From an uncultured Roseburia sp. (lineage in GTDB: Bacteria > Bacillota > Clostridia > Lachnospirales > Lachnospiraceae), in the NCBI GenBank assembly GCA_947567625.1, contig CANONN010000021.1:1-53679 (forward strand): a stretch of DNA of 53,679 nt, read 5' to 3'. Positions 24,615-32,846 of the stretch are shown one piece after another. Position numbers and translations under genes: made by a program. Position 1 is the stretch's first letter; every line of letters starts with the position of its first letter. The notes beneath the pieces are model-generated. The model searched no databases. It was not told the origin of the DNA and saw nothing but the letters and a program-made list of their open reading frames with translations.

Positions 24615-26012
24615 GTGGAATACAAAAAACATGTGATAGATCGTATCTTGCCGGGGAGCATTGCAGAGGAATTGGGAATCTTACCGGGGGACCGTCTGGT
24701 TGCCGTGGGGGAGAGCCCGATTGAGGATGTGCTCGACTACCATTATCTGATTCACGATGAATATCTGACGTTGCTGATTGAAAAGCAGGACGGCGAGGAG
24801 TGGGAGTTTGAGATCGAGAAGGATTATGACGAGGATATCGGCATTGTGTTTGAGAACGGGCTGATGGATGATTATAAATCCTGCACCAACCGCTGTATCT
24901 TTTGTTTTATTGATCAGATGCCCAAAGGGATGCGCGAAACCCTCTATTTTAAGGATGACGATTCCCGGCTCTCTTTTTTGCAGGGCAATTATGTGACGCT
25001 GACCAACATGAAAGAAAAAGACATAGAGCGCATTATCGCATACCGCCTGGGACCGATCAATATATCCGTGCAGACGACAAACCCTACCCTGCGCTGTCAG
25101 ATGCTTAACAATCGTTTTGCCGGCGAAGCGCTCAAAAAAATCGACCGGCTCTATGAGGCGGGGATTGAGATGAACGGGCAGATTGTGCTCTGTAAGGGCG
25201 TCAATGACGGCCAAGAGCTGGAGCGCTCGATTCGCGATCTGACGAAATATCTGCCTTATATGGAAAGCGTCTCGGTCGTGCCGGTCGGGTTGTCAAAGTT
25301 TCGGGAGGGATTGTATCCGCTGTCGCCTTTTACTGCGGAGGATGCAAAGCAGGTCTTAAGTCTGGTGCACAGATGGCAGGATACCTGTATGGAGCGCCAC
25401 GGCACACATTTTGTCCACGCCAGCGACGAGTGGTATCTGATGGCGGGACGCAGTCTGCCGGAGGAAGATAACTATGACGGTTATATCCAGCTGGAAAACG
25501 GCGTGGGTATGATGCGTCTGCTGCTCGACGAATTCCATGAGGCATTGGCAAAAGTTACGCAGGAGCGTGAGCGCGTGAGCGCGCGGCCGATGGAGAATGG
25601 AAAGTCGGACAAGCCGGCGGGGGACGGTGCGCCGCCATATGAAAAAACGCATCTGGTGTCTGTCGCGACCGGGCGTCTGGCCGCTCCCTTTATCCGCCGG
25701 CTGGCGGCGGAATGTATGGAACAATTTCCGACCTATGAGATACAGGTATTTGAGATACGCAATGATTTTTTCGGGGAGAGCATCACAGTGTCCGGTCTGT
25801 TGACCGGGCAGGATATCGTCGCGCAGCTGAAAGGCGAGAGGCTTGGCGAGCGCCTTTTGCTTCCCTGCAATTTACTGCGCAGCGGGGAGGAGGTATTTTT
25901 GGACGATATGACGCTTGGCGAGTTGAAAATGGCTTTACAAGTGGAGGTAGATATTGTAAAATCAAGCGGGCAGGATTTGCTTGCCTGTATGTTAGGGTTA
26001 GAAACGAGGTAG
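24615..26012 (+). CDS. DUF512 protein: PDZ plus radical SAM-like domain
   Basis: The conserved clostridial DUF512 family, of unknown function. Order of domains: an N-terminal PDZ-like region (about 5-70, ILPGSIAEELGILPGDRLVA), a radical SAM-type cysteine motif CX3CX2C at C90, C94 and C97 (SCTNRCIFCFIDQ), and a DUF512 C-terminal half. The GTG at 24615 is preceded by AAGGGG; an ATG at 24588 adds nine residues and has no ribosome site. A lower-complexity insert lies at about residues 320-350. The gene is 3 bp upstream of der; a link with ribosome or RNA maturation is speculative. Confidence 0.87.
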   Translation: MEYKKHVIDRILPGSIAEELGILPGDRLVAVGESPIEDVLDYHYLIHDEYLTLLIEKQDGEEWEFEIEKDYDEDIGIVFENGLMDDYKSCTNRCIFCFIDQMPKGMRETLYFKDDDSRLSFLQGNYVTLTNMKEKDIERIIAYRLGPINISVQTTNPTLRCQMLNNRFAGEALKKIDRLYEAGIEMNGQIVLCKGVNDGQELERSIRDLTKYLPYMESVSVVPVGLSKFREGLYPLSPFTAEDAKQVLSLVHRWQDTCMERHGTHFVHASDEWYLMAGRSLPEEDNYDGYIQLENGVGMMRLLLDEFHEALAKVTQERERVSARPMENGKSDKPAGDGAPPYEKTHLVSVATGRLAAPFIRRLAAECMEQFPTYEIQVFEIRNDFFGESITVSGLLTGQDIVAQLKGERLGERLLLPCNLLRSGEEVFLDDMTLGELKMALQVEVDIVKSSGQDLLACMLGLETR

Positions 26013-26015
26013 TTT

Positions 26016-27341
26016 ATGAGTAAACCAGTAGTAGCCGTCGTAGGCCGTCCCAATGTGGGCAAATCCACGCTGTTTAACGCGCTTGCGGGCGAGAGAATCT
26101 CTATTGTAAAAGATACGCCGGGGGTGACAAGAGACCGCATTTATGCGGATGTGACGTGGCTCAATCGTGCGTTTACCATGATTGATACGGGCGGAATCGA
26201 GCCGGACAGCAAGGACGTGATCTTGTCGCAGATGCGCGAGCAGGCCCAGATTGCTATTGATACGGCGGATGTGATTCTGTTTCTCACGGATGTAAGGCAG
26301 GGACTTTTGGATGCGGATTCTAAGGTGGCGGATTTGCTGCGGCGTTCGGGCAAGCCGGTGGTCTTAGTCGTCAATAAGGTGGACAGCTTTGAGAAGTTTA
26401 TGCCGGACGTCTATGAGTTTTACAATCTCGGCATCGGCGAGCCATATCCGATTTCGGCGTCCTCGCGCCTTGGGCTGGGTGATATGCTCGACGAGGTGAT
26501 AAAGTATTTTCCCGACGATAACGGGGCCAATATAGAGGACGAGCGGCCGAAAGTGGCGATCATCGGCAAGCCGAATGTCGGCAAGTCATCGTTGATCAAT
26601 AAGCTGGCGCAGGAGGAGCGCGTGATCGTATCGGATATTGCGGGCACGACGCGGGACGCGATCGACACAGACATACGCTATAACGGAAAAGAATATATTT
26701 TTATTGACACGGCGGGGCTTCGGCGCAAGAACAAGATCAAGGAGGAGATCGAGCGCTACAGCATTATCCGCGCGGTGACCGCGGTGGAGCGGGCGGACGT
26801 CTGTATCATTGTCATCGATGCGAACGAGGGCGTCACCGAGCAGGACGCCAAGATCGCGGGAATTGCCCATGAGCGCGGAAAAGGTATCATAATTGCGGTG
26901 AATAAGTGGGATGCTATAGAAAAGGATGACAAAACAATTTATCGTCATACCGAGAGAATCCGCCAGATTTTAAGCTTTATGCCCTACGCGGAGATCGTGT
27001 TTATCTCTGCAAAGTCGGGGCAGCGTCTCCATAAGCTCTTTGAGCTCATCGACGTCGTCATCGAGAACAACTGTATGCGCGTGGCGACGGGTGTGTTAAA
27101 CGAGATTGTCGCCGAGGCAGTCGCGATGCAGCAGCCGCCGTCCGACAAAGGAAAGCGGCTGAAGATCTATTATATCACGCAGGTGGCAGTGCAGCCGCCG
27201 ACATTCGTCATATTCGTCAACGACAAAGAGCTGATGCATTTTTCATACACAAGGTATCTGGAAAACAGAATTCGTGAGACTTTTGGTTTCCGGGGAACGG
27301 CGCTTAAGTTTATTACCAGAGAGAGAAAAGAGGATAAATAG
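26016..27341 (+). CDS. der: Ribosome biogenesis GTPase Der (EngA)
   Basis: A 441-residue GTPase with two consecutive G domains, unique to Der: G1 motifs [12 protein letters not shown] (about 10-20) and [12 protein letters not shown] (about 186-197), with DTGG/DTAG and NKVD/NKWD motifs in each half, and a KH-like C-terminal domain. It acts in 50S subunit assembly. GAGG precedes the ATG. It lies 3 bp after the DUF512 gene and is followed by plsY. Confidence 0.97.
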   Translation: MSKPVVAVVGRPNVGKSTLFNALAGERISIVKDTPGVTRDRIYADVTWLNRAFTMIDTGGIEPDSKDVILSQMREQAQIAIDTADVILFLTDVRQGLLDADSKVADLLRRSGKPVVLVVNKVDSFEKFMPDVYEFYNLGIGEPYPISASSRLGLGDMLDEVIKYFPDDNGANIEDERPKVAIIGKPNVGKSSLINKLAQEERVIVSDIAGTTRDAIDTDIRYNGKEYIFIDTAGLRRKNKIKEEIERYSIIRAVTAVERADVCIIVIDANEGVTEQDAKIAGIAHERGKGIIIAVNKWDAIEKDDKTIYRHTERIRQILSFMPYAEIVFISAKSGQRLHKLFELIDVVIENNCMRVATGVLNEIVAEAVAMQQPPSDKGKRLKIYYITQVAVQPPTFVIFVNDKELMHFSYTRYLENRIRETFGFRGTALKFITRERKEDK

Positions 27342-27398
27342 CGGACGGGGCAGCCTGTCTTTGCTATTCCGAATAATTAAGAAGACGAGGGATTTGGC

Positions 27399-28049
27399 AT
27401 GGAGATAGCAGTGAGACTTATCGCATTGGCGATCGGATATGTGCTGGGATTGTTTCAGACCGGTTATATTTATGGAAAGGCGCACGGAATTGATATCCGC
27501 ACACAGGGCAGCGGAAATTCGGGAACCACAAATTCTCTGCGGGTGCTGGGATGGAAAGCGGGACTTATCACATTTGCCGGCGATCTGGGCAAGGCGATCC
27601 TGGCCGTGGTGATCGCATATTTTTTATTCCGGGGCAGCTACGCGGATTCTATTTTAGTGATCGATCTGTATGCTGGTTTCGGCGCCGTGCTGGGACACAA
27701 CTTTCCCTTTTATATGGGGTTTAAGGGCGGAAAGGGCATTGCCTGCACGTCCGGTGTGATACTGGCAGTCTGCCCGCTGGCGGCGCCCCTGTGTCTGCTT
27801 GTGTTTGGCGTTGTGATTGGAGTTACGCGCTATGTGTCGCTGGGGTCGATTCTCGTGCTGATTTTATATCTGCTGCAATCTGTGATTTTCGGGCAGATGG
27901 GTCTGTTAGCGATCACACCGGAATATCTGCCGGAGTTTTATATTGTCGGCGCCTGCTTTGCCGCCATGGGGTTGTGGCGCCATCGGGCCAATATTGTGCG
28001 CCTGGCAAAGGGGACGGAGAACAAATTTGGCGGTAAAAAGAATGAATAG
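27399..28049 (+). CDS. plsY: Acyl-phosphate:glycerol-3-phosphate acyltransferase
   Basis: Membrane enzyme that makes lysophosphatidic acid from acyl phosphate and glycerol-3-phosphate. The three cytoplasmic motifs of PlsY are seen: GSGNSGTTNSLRVLGWKAGL, GHNFPFYMGFKGGKGIA and the later short AITPEYLP region. Multiple transmembrane helices are present; the length of 216 residues is normal. GpsA, which makes its substrate, follows 10 bp downstream, a common pairing. Confidence 0.95.
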   Translation: MEIAVRLIALAIGYVLGLFQTGYIYGKAHGIDIRTQGSGNSGTTNSLRVLGWKAGLITFAGDLGKAILAVVIAYFLFRGSYADSILVIDLYAGFGAVLGHNFPFYMGFKGGKGIACTSGVILAVCPLAAPLCLLVFGVVIGVTRYVSLGSILVLILYLLQSVIFGQMGLLAITPEYLPEFYIVGACFAAMGLWRHRANIVRLAKGTENKFGGKKNE

Positions 28050-28058
28050 GGGGTATCT

Positions 28059-29081
28059 ATGATGGCAAAAGCAGCTGTGATTGGAGCGGGAAGCTGGGGC
28101 ACAGCTTTGGCGCTCGTGTTGCATAAGAACGGAAACGAAGTCACGATTTGGTCTATTATGGACGAAGAGATTGCTATGCTTAAGGAAAAGGGAGAGCATG
28201 TTGACAAGCTCCCGGGGATTAAGCTCTCAAAGGAGATCGCGCTCACCACGGATTTGCGGGAGGCGGTGGAGGGAAAAGACTATTTGATTCTCGCCGTCCC
28301 GTCGGTATTTACCAGGAGCACGGCAAAGAGTATGGCGCCCTTTGTGACCAAGGGGCAGGTGATTGTCTGTGTCGCCAAAGGAATTGAGGAGCATACCCTG
28401 ATGACGCTTTCCGATATTGTCAAGCAGGAGATTACGCTCGCCGAGGTTGCCGTGATGTGCGGACCGAGCCACGCGGAGGAGGTTGGAATCGGTCTCCCGA
28501 CGACGGTGGTGGCGGGTTCTTATAAGAAGAGTATCGCGGAGGGCGTGCAGGATATCTTTATGAATCAGGTATTTCGCGTCTACACAAGTCCCGATGTGCT
28601 GGGCATGGAGCTCGGCGGGGCGTTAAAGAATGTCATCGCCTTGGCGGCCGGCATGGCGGACGGCCTGGGGTACGGGGACAACACCAAGGCGGCGCTGATT
28701 ACCAGGGGTATTTTGGAGATCGGGCGGCTTGCCCTAAAGATGGGGGCCAGCTATGAGACGCTCAGCGGCCTTACCGGCATCGGCGATCTGATTGTCACCT
28801 GTGAGAGCAAGCACAGCCGCAACCGCAAGGCAGGTATGCTGATTGGCCAGGGCTATACGATGCAGCAGGCCATGGACGAGGTCAAGATGGTCGTGGAGGG
28901 CGTGTATTCGGCCAAGGCGGCGATGGGGCTCGCGCAAAAATATGATGTGGATATGCCGATTATCGAGGAGATTAATCAGGTATTGTTTGAGGGAAAGCCC
29001 GCGAAGGAGGCGGTGACGGAGCTGATGCTGCGCGATAAGCGGGCCGAGCACAGTAATCTGACCTGGCCTGCCGAATCATAG
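28059..29081 (+). CDS. gpsA: Glycerol-3-phosphate dehydrogenase [NAD(P)+]
   Basis: Reduces dihydroxyacetone phosphate to sn-glycerol-3-phosphate for membrane lipid synthesis. The nucleotide-binding GAGSWGT motif is at 8-14; GVALKNVIALAAG-type text (GGALKNVIALAAGMADGLGY) and a LSGLTGIGDLIVTC block confirm the family. The length is 340 residues. GGGGG precedes the ATG pair at 28059/28062. It is the last gene before the 91-94-bp hairpin repeats. Confidence 0.96.
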   Translation: MMAKAAVIGAGSWGTALALVLHKNGNEVTIWSIMDEEIAMLKEKGEHVDKLPGIKLSKEIALTTDLREAVEGKDYLILAVPSVFTRSTAKSMAPFVTKGQVIVCVAKGIEEHTLMTLSDIVKQEITLAEVAVMCGPSHAEEVGIGLPTTVVAGSYKKSIAEGVQDIFMNQVFRVYTSPDVLGMELGGALKNVIALAAGMADGLGYGDNTKAALITRGILEIGRLALKMGASYETLSGLTGIGDLIVTCESKHSRNRKAGMLIGQGYTMQQAMDEVKMVVEGVYSAKAAMGLAQKYDVDMPIIEEINQVLFEGKPAKEAVTELMLRDKRAEHSNLTWPAES

Positions 29082-29096
29082 GAAAAGCTTACAAGA

Positions 29097-29374
29097 GGCT
29101 TGCCATGAAAGGCGTTATGCCATAAGCAGACCCATTGGGGCCGGAGGGAGGCCAACGGAGTGGACGCCGCATCGCCATGTGGCAAAAGGCTTGTTATGGA
29201 ATGTGTTAAGTTGTAAGCAAATCAATTTGGGAACCGGAGGAGAAGTCAACGGAGTGAACGCCGCATCGCCATGCGGCAAAAGGCTTGTTATGGAATGTGT
29301 TAAGCTGTAAGCAAATCAATTTGGGAACCGGAGGAGAAGTCAACTGAGTGGATGCCGCATCGCCATGCGGCTAA
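29097..29374 (+). repeat. Three tandem 91-94-bp hairpin-bearing repeats between gpsA and dut
   Basis: Copies begin with GGCTTG at 29097, 29188 and 29282. Copies 2 and 3 are nearly identical; copy 1 is diverged. Each ends with a compact hairpin, GCCGCAT-CGCC-ATGCGGC (GTGGC in copy 1), and a potential ribosome-site-like GGAGG. It occupies almost all of the 354-bp gap between gpsA and dut; a run of nine G residues (29375-29383) follows. Confidence 0.92.
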
Positions 29375-29435
29375 GGGGGGGGGCTGACATGGAAGATTTG
29401 TGCAGGGTACAAAAAGGGAAAGAACAGGATAAAAG

Positions 29436-29870
29436 ATGCGTGTACGGATAAAAAAATTGAGTGAGACCGCAGTCATACCGACAAGAGGCAGCCGGCAGGC
29501 GGCAGGGTATGATCTGTGTGCAGACATTAGAGAGCCGTTGGTGATGAGGCCGGGGGAATCCGTGAAGGTCGATACCGGGCTGGCGATCGCCGTGCCGGAC
29601 GGATATTTTGGCGGCGTGTTTGCCAGGAGCGGGCTTTCCACGAAAAAGGGGATACGCCCGGCCAATTGTGTGGGTGTGATCGATGCCGACTACAGAGGGC
29701 CCGTGATGGTGCCTCTGTTTAATGACGCGTCGGTCGAGCGGGTGATCGAACCAGGAGAGCGCATTGCGCAGTTAATTGTACTGCCCTGTGCTGCCGTGGA
29801 GTTTGAGGAGACCACCGAGCTTGATGATACAGAGCGGGGCGAAAACGGTTTTGGCTCTACCGGCGTGTGA
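29436..29870 (+). CDS. dut: dUTP diphosphatase
   Basis: Hydrolyses dUTP to dUMP, keeping uracil out of DNA and supplying thymidylate synthesis. All five trimeric dUTPase motifs are readable: AAGYDLCADI, ARSGLSTKKGI, NCVGVIDADYRGPVMVPLFN, ERIAQLIVLP and the C-terminal GENGFGSTGV. The length of 144 residues is typical. AGGATAAAAG precedes the ATG. It sits just after the hairpin array. Confidence 0.95.
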   Translation: MRVRIKKLSETAVIPTRGSRQAAGYDLCADIREPLVMRPGESVKVDTGLAIAVPDGYFGGVFARSGLSTKKGIRPANCVGVIDADYRGPVMVPLFNDASVERVIEPGERIAQLIVLPCAAVEFEETTELDDTERGENGFGSTGV

Positions 29871-29901
29871 ATCGGGTCAATTGTGATAAATAATATTTTG
29901 G

Positions 29902-29930
29902 TTGAAAATTGGGATGATTTACGGTAGGAT
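29902..29930 (+). promoter_or_regulatory. Promoter of the HD-GYP response regulator gene
   Basis: -35 TTGAAA (29902-29907), 17-bp spacer, -10 TAGGAT (29925-29930). It leaves an untranslated leader of about 150 nt before the ATG at 30088. Confidence 0.55.
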
Positions 29931-29936
29931 AGTATT

Positions 29937-30087
29937 ACACAGGCGGTAAAGTAGCCATGCTTTGCATGTATAGGGGAAAAGCCGGCTATGTCGAATAGCA
30001 GGCTTTAAAAAGTTAGCTTGCCGATTTGAAAAATGATGCTGACCGGGCTGCTTTGTTACGAATGGAAAGGATAGGAAAAAGATAGGG
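29937..30087 (+). promoter_or_regulatory. Structured 5' leader of the HD-GYP gene
   Basis: A strong hairpin occupies 29978-30006: AAAGCC and GCTAT pair with ATAGC and GGCTTT around a 5-nt loop. A second possible stem joins GTTAGC (30012-30017) to GCTGAC (about 30038-30043). ATGC/GCAT arms occur near 29956-29966. This is much more structure than a plain leader needs, and may be a riboswitch or attenuator; I could not match it to the c-di-GMP-I consensus. Confidence 0.4.
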
Positions 30088-31185
30088 ATGTTAGAAAAGA
30101 CAAAGATTCTCATTGCGGATGATGCCGAAATTAACCGTGAAATATTAAAAGACATATTTGAGGAGCAGTTTACCGTGCTGGAAGCTGCAAACGGAGAAGA
30201 AGCGGTTCAATTGATCGAGGATAACAAAGAGGAGCTTGCCGTTGTATTTCTTGATTTGATTATGCCGATTCAAACGGGACTTGATGTGTTGGAGTATATG
30301 ACCAAGATGCACTATATGGATTTTCTGCCGGTCATTATGATAACCGGTGAGTCTACGCCCGAGAGTGATGAGAAGGCTTATGAGTACGGTGTTTCTGATA
30401 TTATTTACAAGCCGTTTTCGCCGCGCGTGGTTATGCGCAGGACGATGAATATCATAGAGCTGTATCTCAATCGTCTGGATATTGAGGAGAAGCTTGAGAT
30501 TCGTACCAGGCAGCTGCGCGAGAGCCGCGAGAAATTGAGCAGAAATAATGAATTCCTCATCAATGCGTTAAGTTCTGTCGTGGAGTTCCGCAGTCTGGAA
30601 ACCGGCGACCATGTAAAGCGCGTCGGCTATTTTACAAGGATTATGCTGAACTATTTGAGACAGAATTACCCGGAATATGATCTGGACGATGAGGCAGTGG
30701 AGACAATTGTGCGTGCCTCGGCGCTCCACGATATTGGCAAGATCGCCATACCCGACAATATCTTAATGAAACCGGGCAAGCTGCTGCCGCAGGAGTTTGA
30801 CGAGATGAAAAAGCATACGGTTTATGGCTGTGAGATCTTGGAGAAGTTTAAACAGGAAGAGGATGATTTCTACCGCTATTGTTATGATATTTGCCGCTAT
30901 CATCACGAAAAATGGGACGGCTCCGGCTATCCCGATAAGCTTGTGGGTGATGCAATCCCGATCTGGGCCCAGGTAGTTGCCGTGGCCGACTGCTATGACG
31001 CCTTGGTCAGCAAACGTGTCTACAAGGATGCGTTTGCCTCCGATACCGCTATGGCTATGATTGAGAACGGTGAGTGCGGGGAGTTTTCCGCCAAGATATT
31101 AGACTGTCTGGCGATGGCAAAACAGGAGTTTTTTGATGCGACAGAGCTTTCCGAACAGTTTAATTTTTCGGAGGGTGAAGTGTAA
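30088..31185 (+). CDS. Response regulator with HD-GYP phosphodiesterase domain
   Basis: Receiver domain (about 5-125) with acidic pocket DD11-12 and phosphoacceptor D56 (VFLDLIMP), joined by a coiled helix (about 128-155) to an HD-GYP domain. Catalytic residues: H214-D215 in LHDIGKIAIP, and H272-H273 with EKWDGSGYPDKL, the GYP variant GSGYP. Such proteins usually degrade cyclic di-GMP when phosphorylated. No histidine kinase gene is near, so its partner lies elsewhere. The length of 365 residues is normal. Confidence 0.93.
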   Translation: MLEKTKILIADDAEINREILKDIFEEQFTVLEAANGEEAVQLIEDNKEELAVVFLDLIMPIQTGLDVLEYMTKMHYMDFLPVIMITGESTPESDEKAYEYGVSDIIYKPFSPRVVMRRTMNIIELYLNRLDIEEKLEIRTRQLRESREKLSRNNEFLINALSSVVEFRSLETGDHVKRVGYFTRIMLNYLRQNYPEYDLDDEAVETIVRASALHDIGKIAIPDNILMKPGKLLPQEFDEMKKHTVYGCEILEKFKQEEDDFYRYCYDICRYHHEKWDGSGYPDKLVGDAIPIWAQVVAVADCYDALVSKRVYKDAFASDTAMAMIENGECGEFSAKILDCLAMAKQEFFDATELSEQFNFSEGEV

Positions 31186-31197
31186 GAGTTGCATTCA

Positions 31198-31228
31198 ATG
31201 CGACGGCGGCAATCGCGTGCCGTCGCAT
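31198..31228. terminator. Perfect 10-bp inverted repeat after the HD-GYP gene
   Basis: ATGCGACGGC (31198-31207) and GCCGTCGCAT (31219-31228) with an 11-nt loop. AT-rich sequence (AATAATTTTTAAAA) follows some 10 nt later rather than directly, so termination is likely but not typical. Confidence 0.5.
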
Positions 31229-31257
31229 GTTGGTCATAATAATTTTTAAAATGTTTG

Positions 31258-31286
31258 TTGACAAAAAGAGATTTGTGTAGTATTAT
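31258..31286 (+). promoter_or_regulatory. Promoter of tRNA-Thr
   Basis: -35 TTGACA (31258-31263) perfect consensus, 17 bp, -10 TATTAT (31281-31286). It starts transcription about 25 bp before the tRNA. Confidence 0.85.
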
Positions 31287-31317
31287 AGTTGAGGTGCTGA
31301 AATAACACACAGTACAA

Positions 31318-31390
31318 GCTGCTATGGCTCAGTCGGTAGAGCGTCGCCTTGGTAAGGCGGAGGTCACGGGTCCGATTCCCGTTAGCAGCT
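31318..31390 (+). tRNA. tRNA-Thr (anticodon GGT)
   Basis: Complete cloverleaf: acceptor stem GCTGCTA/TAGCAGC, D-arm GGCTCAGTCGGTAGAGC, anticodon stem TCGCC/GGCGG with loop TTGGTAA (anticodon GGT), variable AGGTC, T-arm ACGGG-TCCGATT-CCCGT. The CCA is not encoded. The prophage integrase lies directly downstream and convergent, so this tRNA is the probable integration target. Confidence 0.96.
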
Positions 31391-31399
31391 TTACAGGTG

Positions 31400-31456
31400 A
31401 ACAGCCGCGAATCCAATGATTTTACAGTGAAATCAAGGGTTTGCGGCTGTTTTTTT
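31400..31456 (+). terminator. Terminator after tRNA-Thr
   Basis: AACAGCCGC (31400-31408) pairs with GCGGCTGTT (31443-31451), followed by a T-run to 31456. An inner hairpin TGATTT...AAATCA sits between the arms, giving a branched structure. The prophage boundary is likely within or close to this block. Confidence 0.8.
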
Positions 31457-31497
31457 CCTTAAAAATATAAGATTAATTAATGTATTATTAAGTGTAT

Positions 31498-31528
31498 TTT
31501 TGTCATTTTTAGTCATGAATTTTGTCAT
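31498..31528. other. Direct repeats near the integrase end, possible arm-type sites
   Basis: TTTTGTCAT occurs at 31498-31506 and 31520-31528 with a related TTTTAGTCAT in between, in the short interval between tRNA and integrase stop. Repeats of this kind near an integrase often are recombinase arm-binding sites; no core sequence can be proved with only one junction visible. Confidence 0.3.
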
Positions 31529-32529
31529 ACGGTGTCAGGCAAAATGGAATTTCGTAATTTGTCGGCTGCGTCCCTCTTGGCCTGTTCCTCTTTTTCCATC
31601 ATAGAGTGGCGGTAAACCGATTTCATAACATGATCGCTTTCCCAGCCGCCCATTTTCAATATATCGGCCTCTGGCACCCCAAGTGCTGACATCTGGCTCG
31701 CAAAGTAATGCCGTAGCTTATGTATGGAAAAATGAGGGATAGAAAGAGATTTCTGCACTCTGGACAGATAACATGTAATATTGTTCGGATGCCCTTTATA
31801 TACATATCCCTGCTCATGTATCTTATCGGCAATCGTTGCAGGTATGATAATTTCCCTTGTGCTGCCTGTTGTTTTGGTCGTTTTGATTATCCAGTTCTTG
31901 TTTTCATCCTGAACCATGGCTTTGTTGATTCTAACAATATCTCCGTCAATATCTTCGGGAGTAAGTGCGCATATCTCTGATCGGCGCATACCGTAGCAGG
32001 CAAGCACGATTGGGATTTCAAATCTTGTCCCTTTGGCACATTCCAGTATGCGCTTTATATCGTCAGAAGAGGGTATATATGGTTCGTCTTTGGACTTTTG
32101 TGGAAGTGTGGTATTAATTTTAAGGTTTGGGCAATACATGCCTAAAACGGCCGATATGAAACCATGGTAATTGCGTATGGTCTTTGGGCTGTGCCCTTTT
32201 GCCATCCGATTTATCTCTGCCTGAATGTCAAGCGCTGTGATGTCGTGAATATTCTCGGCTAGAAATTTTTCTGGCATCTGACGCATAATCCCGGCGTATC
32301 CTCTGATAGTGGACGGGGAGAGGACATTTCTTTTTAATTCAATATACTCTTCTGCTGCATCCTGGAATGTCAGGGTTGTGCGCTTACATTTTACTTTATC
32401 CAGCTCTGCCGCCATGGCCTGCATAGCTTCTTTCTGTGTTGGTTTCTCATCAAATATCACGGTGTATGTTTTTCCTTTGTACATCTTCCTTATCCGGTAG
32501 GAGCCGGACGGTAACTTTTCAATCTTCAT
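31525..32529 (-). CDS. int: Tyrosine recombinase / phage integrase
   Basis: A 334-residue site-specific recombinase. N-terminal AP2-like arm-binding part (SYRIRKMYKGKTYTVIFDEK), SAM-like core-binding domain (about 60-150), then the catalytic domain with conserved R in YGMRRSEICALTPEDID, H-x-x-R in HKLRHYFASQM, W in MGGWESDHV and the nucleophile in VYRHSMM. The ATG at 32529 is chosen because AAGGAGG lies 9 nt upstream; the frame open to 32697 covers the promoter area. Reads toward tRNA-Thr. Confidence 0.95.
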   Translation of the reverse strand: MKIEKLPSGSYRIRKMYKGKTYTVIFDEKPTQKEAMQAMAAELDKVKCKRTTLTFQDAAEEYIELKRNVLSPSTIRGYAGIMRQMPEKFLAENIHDITALDIQAEINRMAKGHSPKTIRNYHGFISAVLGMYCPNLKINTTLPQKSKDEPYIPSSDDIKRILECAKGTRFEIPIVLACYGMRRSEICALTPEDIDGDIVRINKAMVQDENKNWIIKTTKTTGSTREIIIPATIADKIHEQGYVYKGHPNNITCYLSRVQKSLSIPHFSIHKLRHYFASQMSALGVPEADILKMGGWESDHVMKSVYRHSMMEKEEQAKRDAADKLRNSILPDTV

Positions 32530-32704
32530 GGATTTATCCTCCTTAAAAATGGTATAAAAATAACAGCCAGACAGAACGGTTGTTCCGCTTGCAAAGCTGT
32601 TTCCGAAAATGGTACAATATGCATGTCTGAAAAAATATATAGTATGCATCTTCGGATGTATGAAAGCCGTTCCTGTTGGCGCAGGGGCGGTTATCATTTT
32701 GGGG

Positions 32705-32733
32705 TTGAAAAAACTAAGTGTCTGGGTTATAAT
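32705..32733 (+). promoter_or_regulatory. Promoter of a small RNA next to the toxin gene
   Basis: -35 TTGAAA (32705-32710), 17-bp spacer, -10 TATAAT (32728-32733). Near-consensus, yet no convincing protein gene follows before the terminator at 32845. Confidence 0.75.
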
Positions 32734-32739
32734 ATGCTT

Positions 32740-32846
32740 AACAGGACAGCCGGAAGATAGATTGATCCTATCCGTTCCGGCGAATTATAACGCTAAGTAA
32801 GCCGCCTTTTCTTTACCAGAGAGCAGGGCGGCTTACTTATTTTTTA
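32740..32846 (+). ncRNA. Candidate antisense RNA (antitoxin) of a type I toxin system
   Basis: From the near-consensus promoter to a strong intrinsic terminator there are about 105 nt. They contain a stem (CCGGAAGATAG...CTATC-CG-TTCCGG, about 32750-32780) and then the terminator. The 3' end runs antisense into the last codons of the 26-residue toxin gene on the opposite strand. The layout (convergent, 3' overlap) resembles TxpA/RatA and BsrG/SR4 pairs of Bacillus prophages. Confidence 0.55.
32794..32845 (+). terminator. Terminator of the candidate antisense RNA
   Basis: TAAGTAAGCCGCC (32794-32806) pairs over 13 bp with GGCGGCTTACTTA (32827-32839), 20-nt loop, then six T residues (32840-32845). 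The stop codon of the minus-strand toxin gene lies in the right arm. Confidence 0.85.

Noticed and set aside
29097-29374. CRISPR-like array between gpsA and dut
   Set aside because: Only three copies of 91-94 bp directly joined without unique spacers; it is a plain tandem repeat.
29389-29451. 20-residue frame starting after the nine-G run
   Set aside because: Overlaps the start of dut in another frame and shows no family resemblance; the G-run is only by chance a ribosome-site-like stretch.
29937-30087. Known c-di-GMP-I riboswitch
   Set aside because: The conserved GCACAGGGCAAACC and GACGCAAAGCC blocks are missing.
32609-32800. 63-codon plus-strand frame over the small-RNA region
   Set aside because: It begins before the sRNA promoter, has no ribosome site and runs into the terminator; the RNA explanation fits better.
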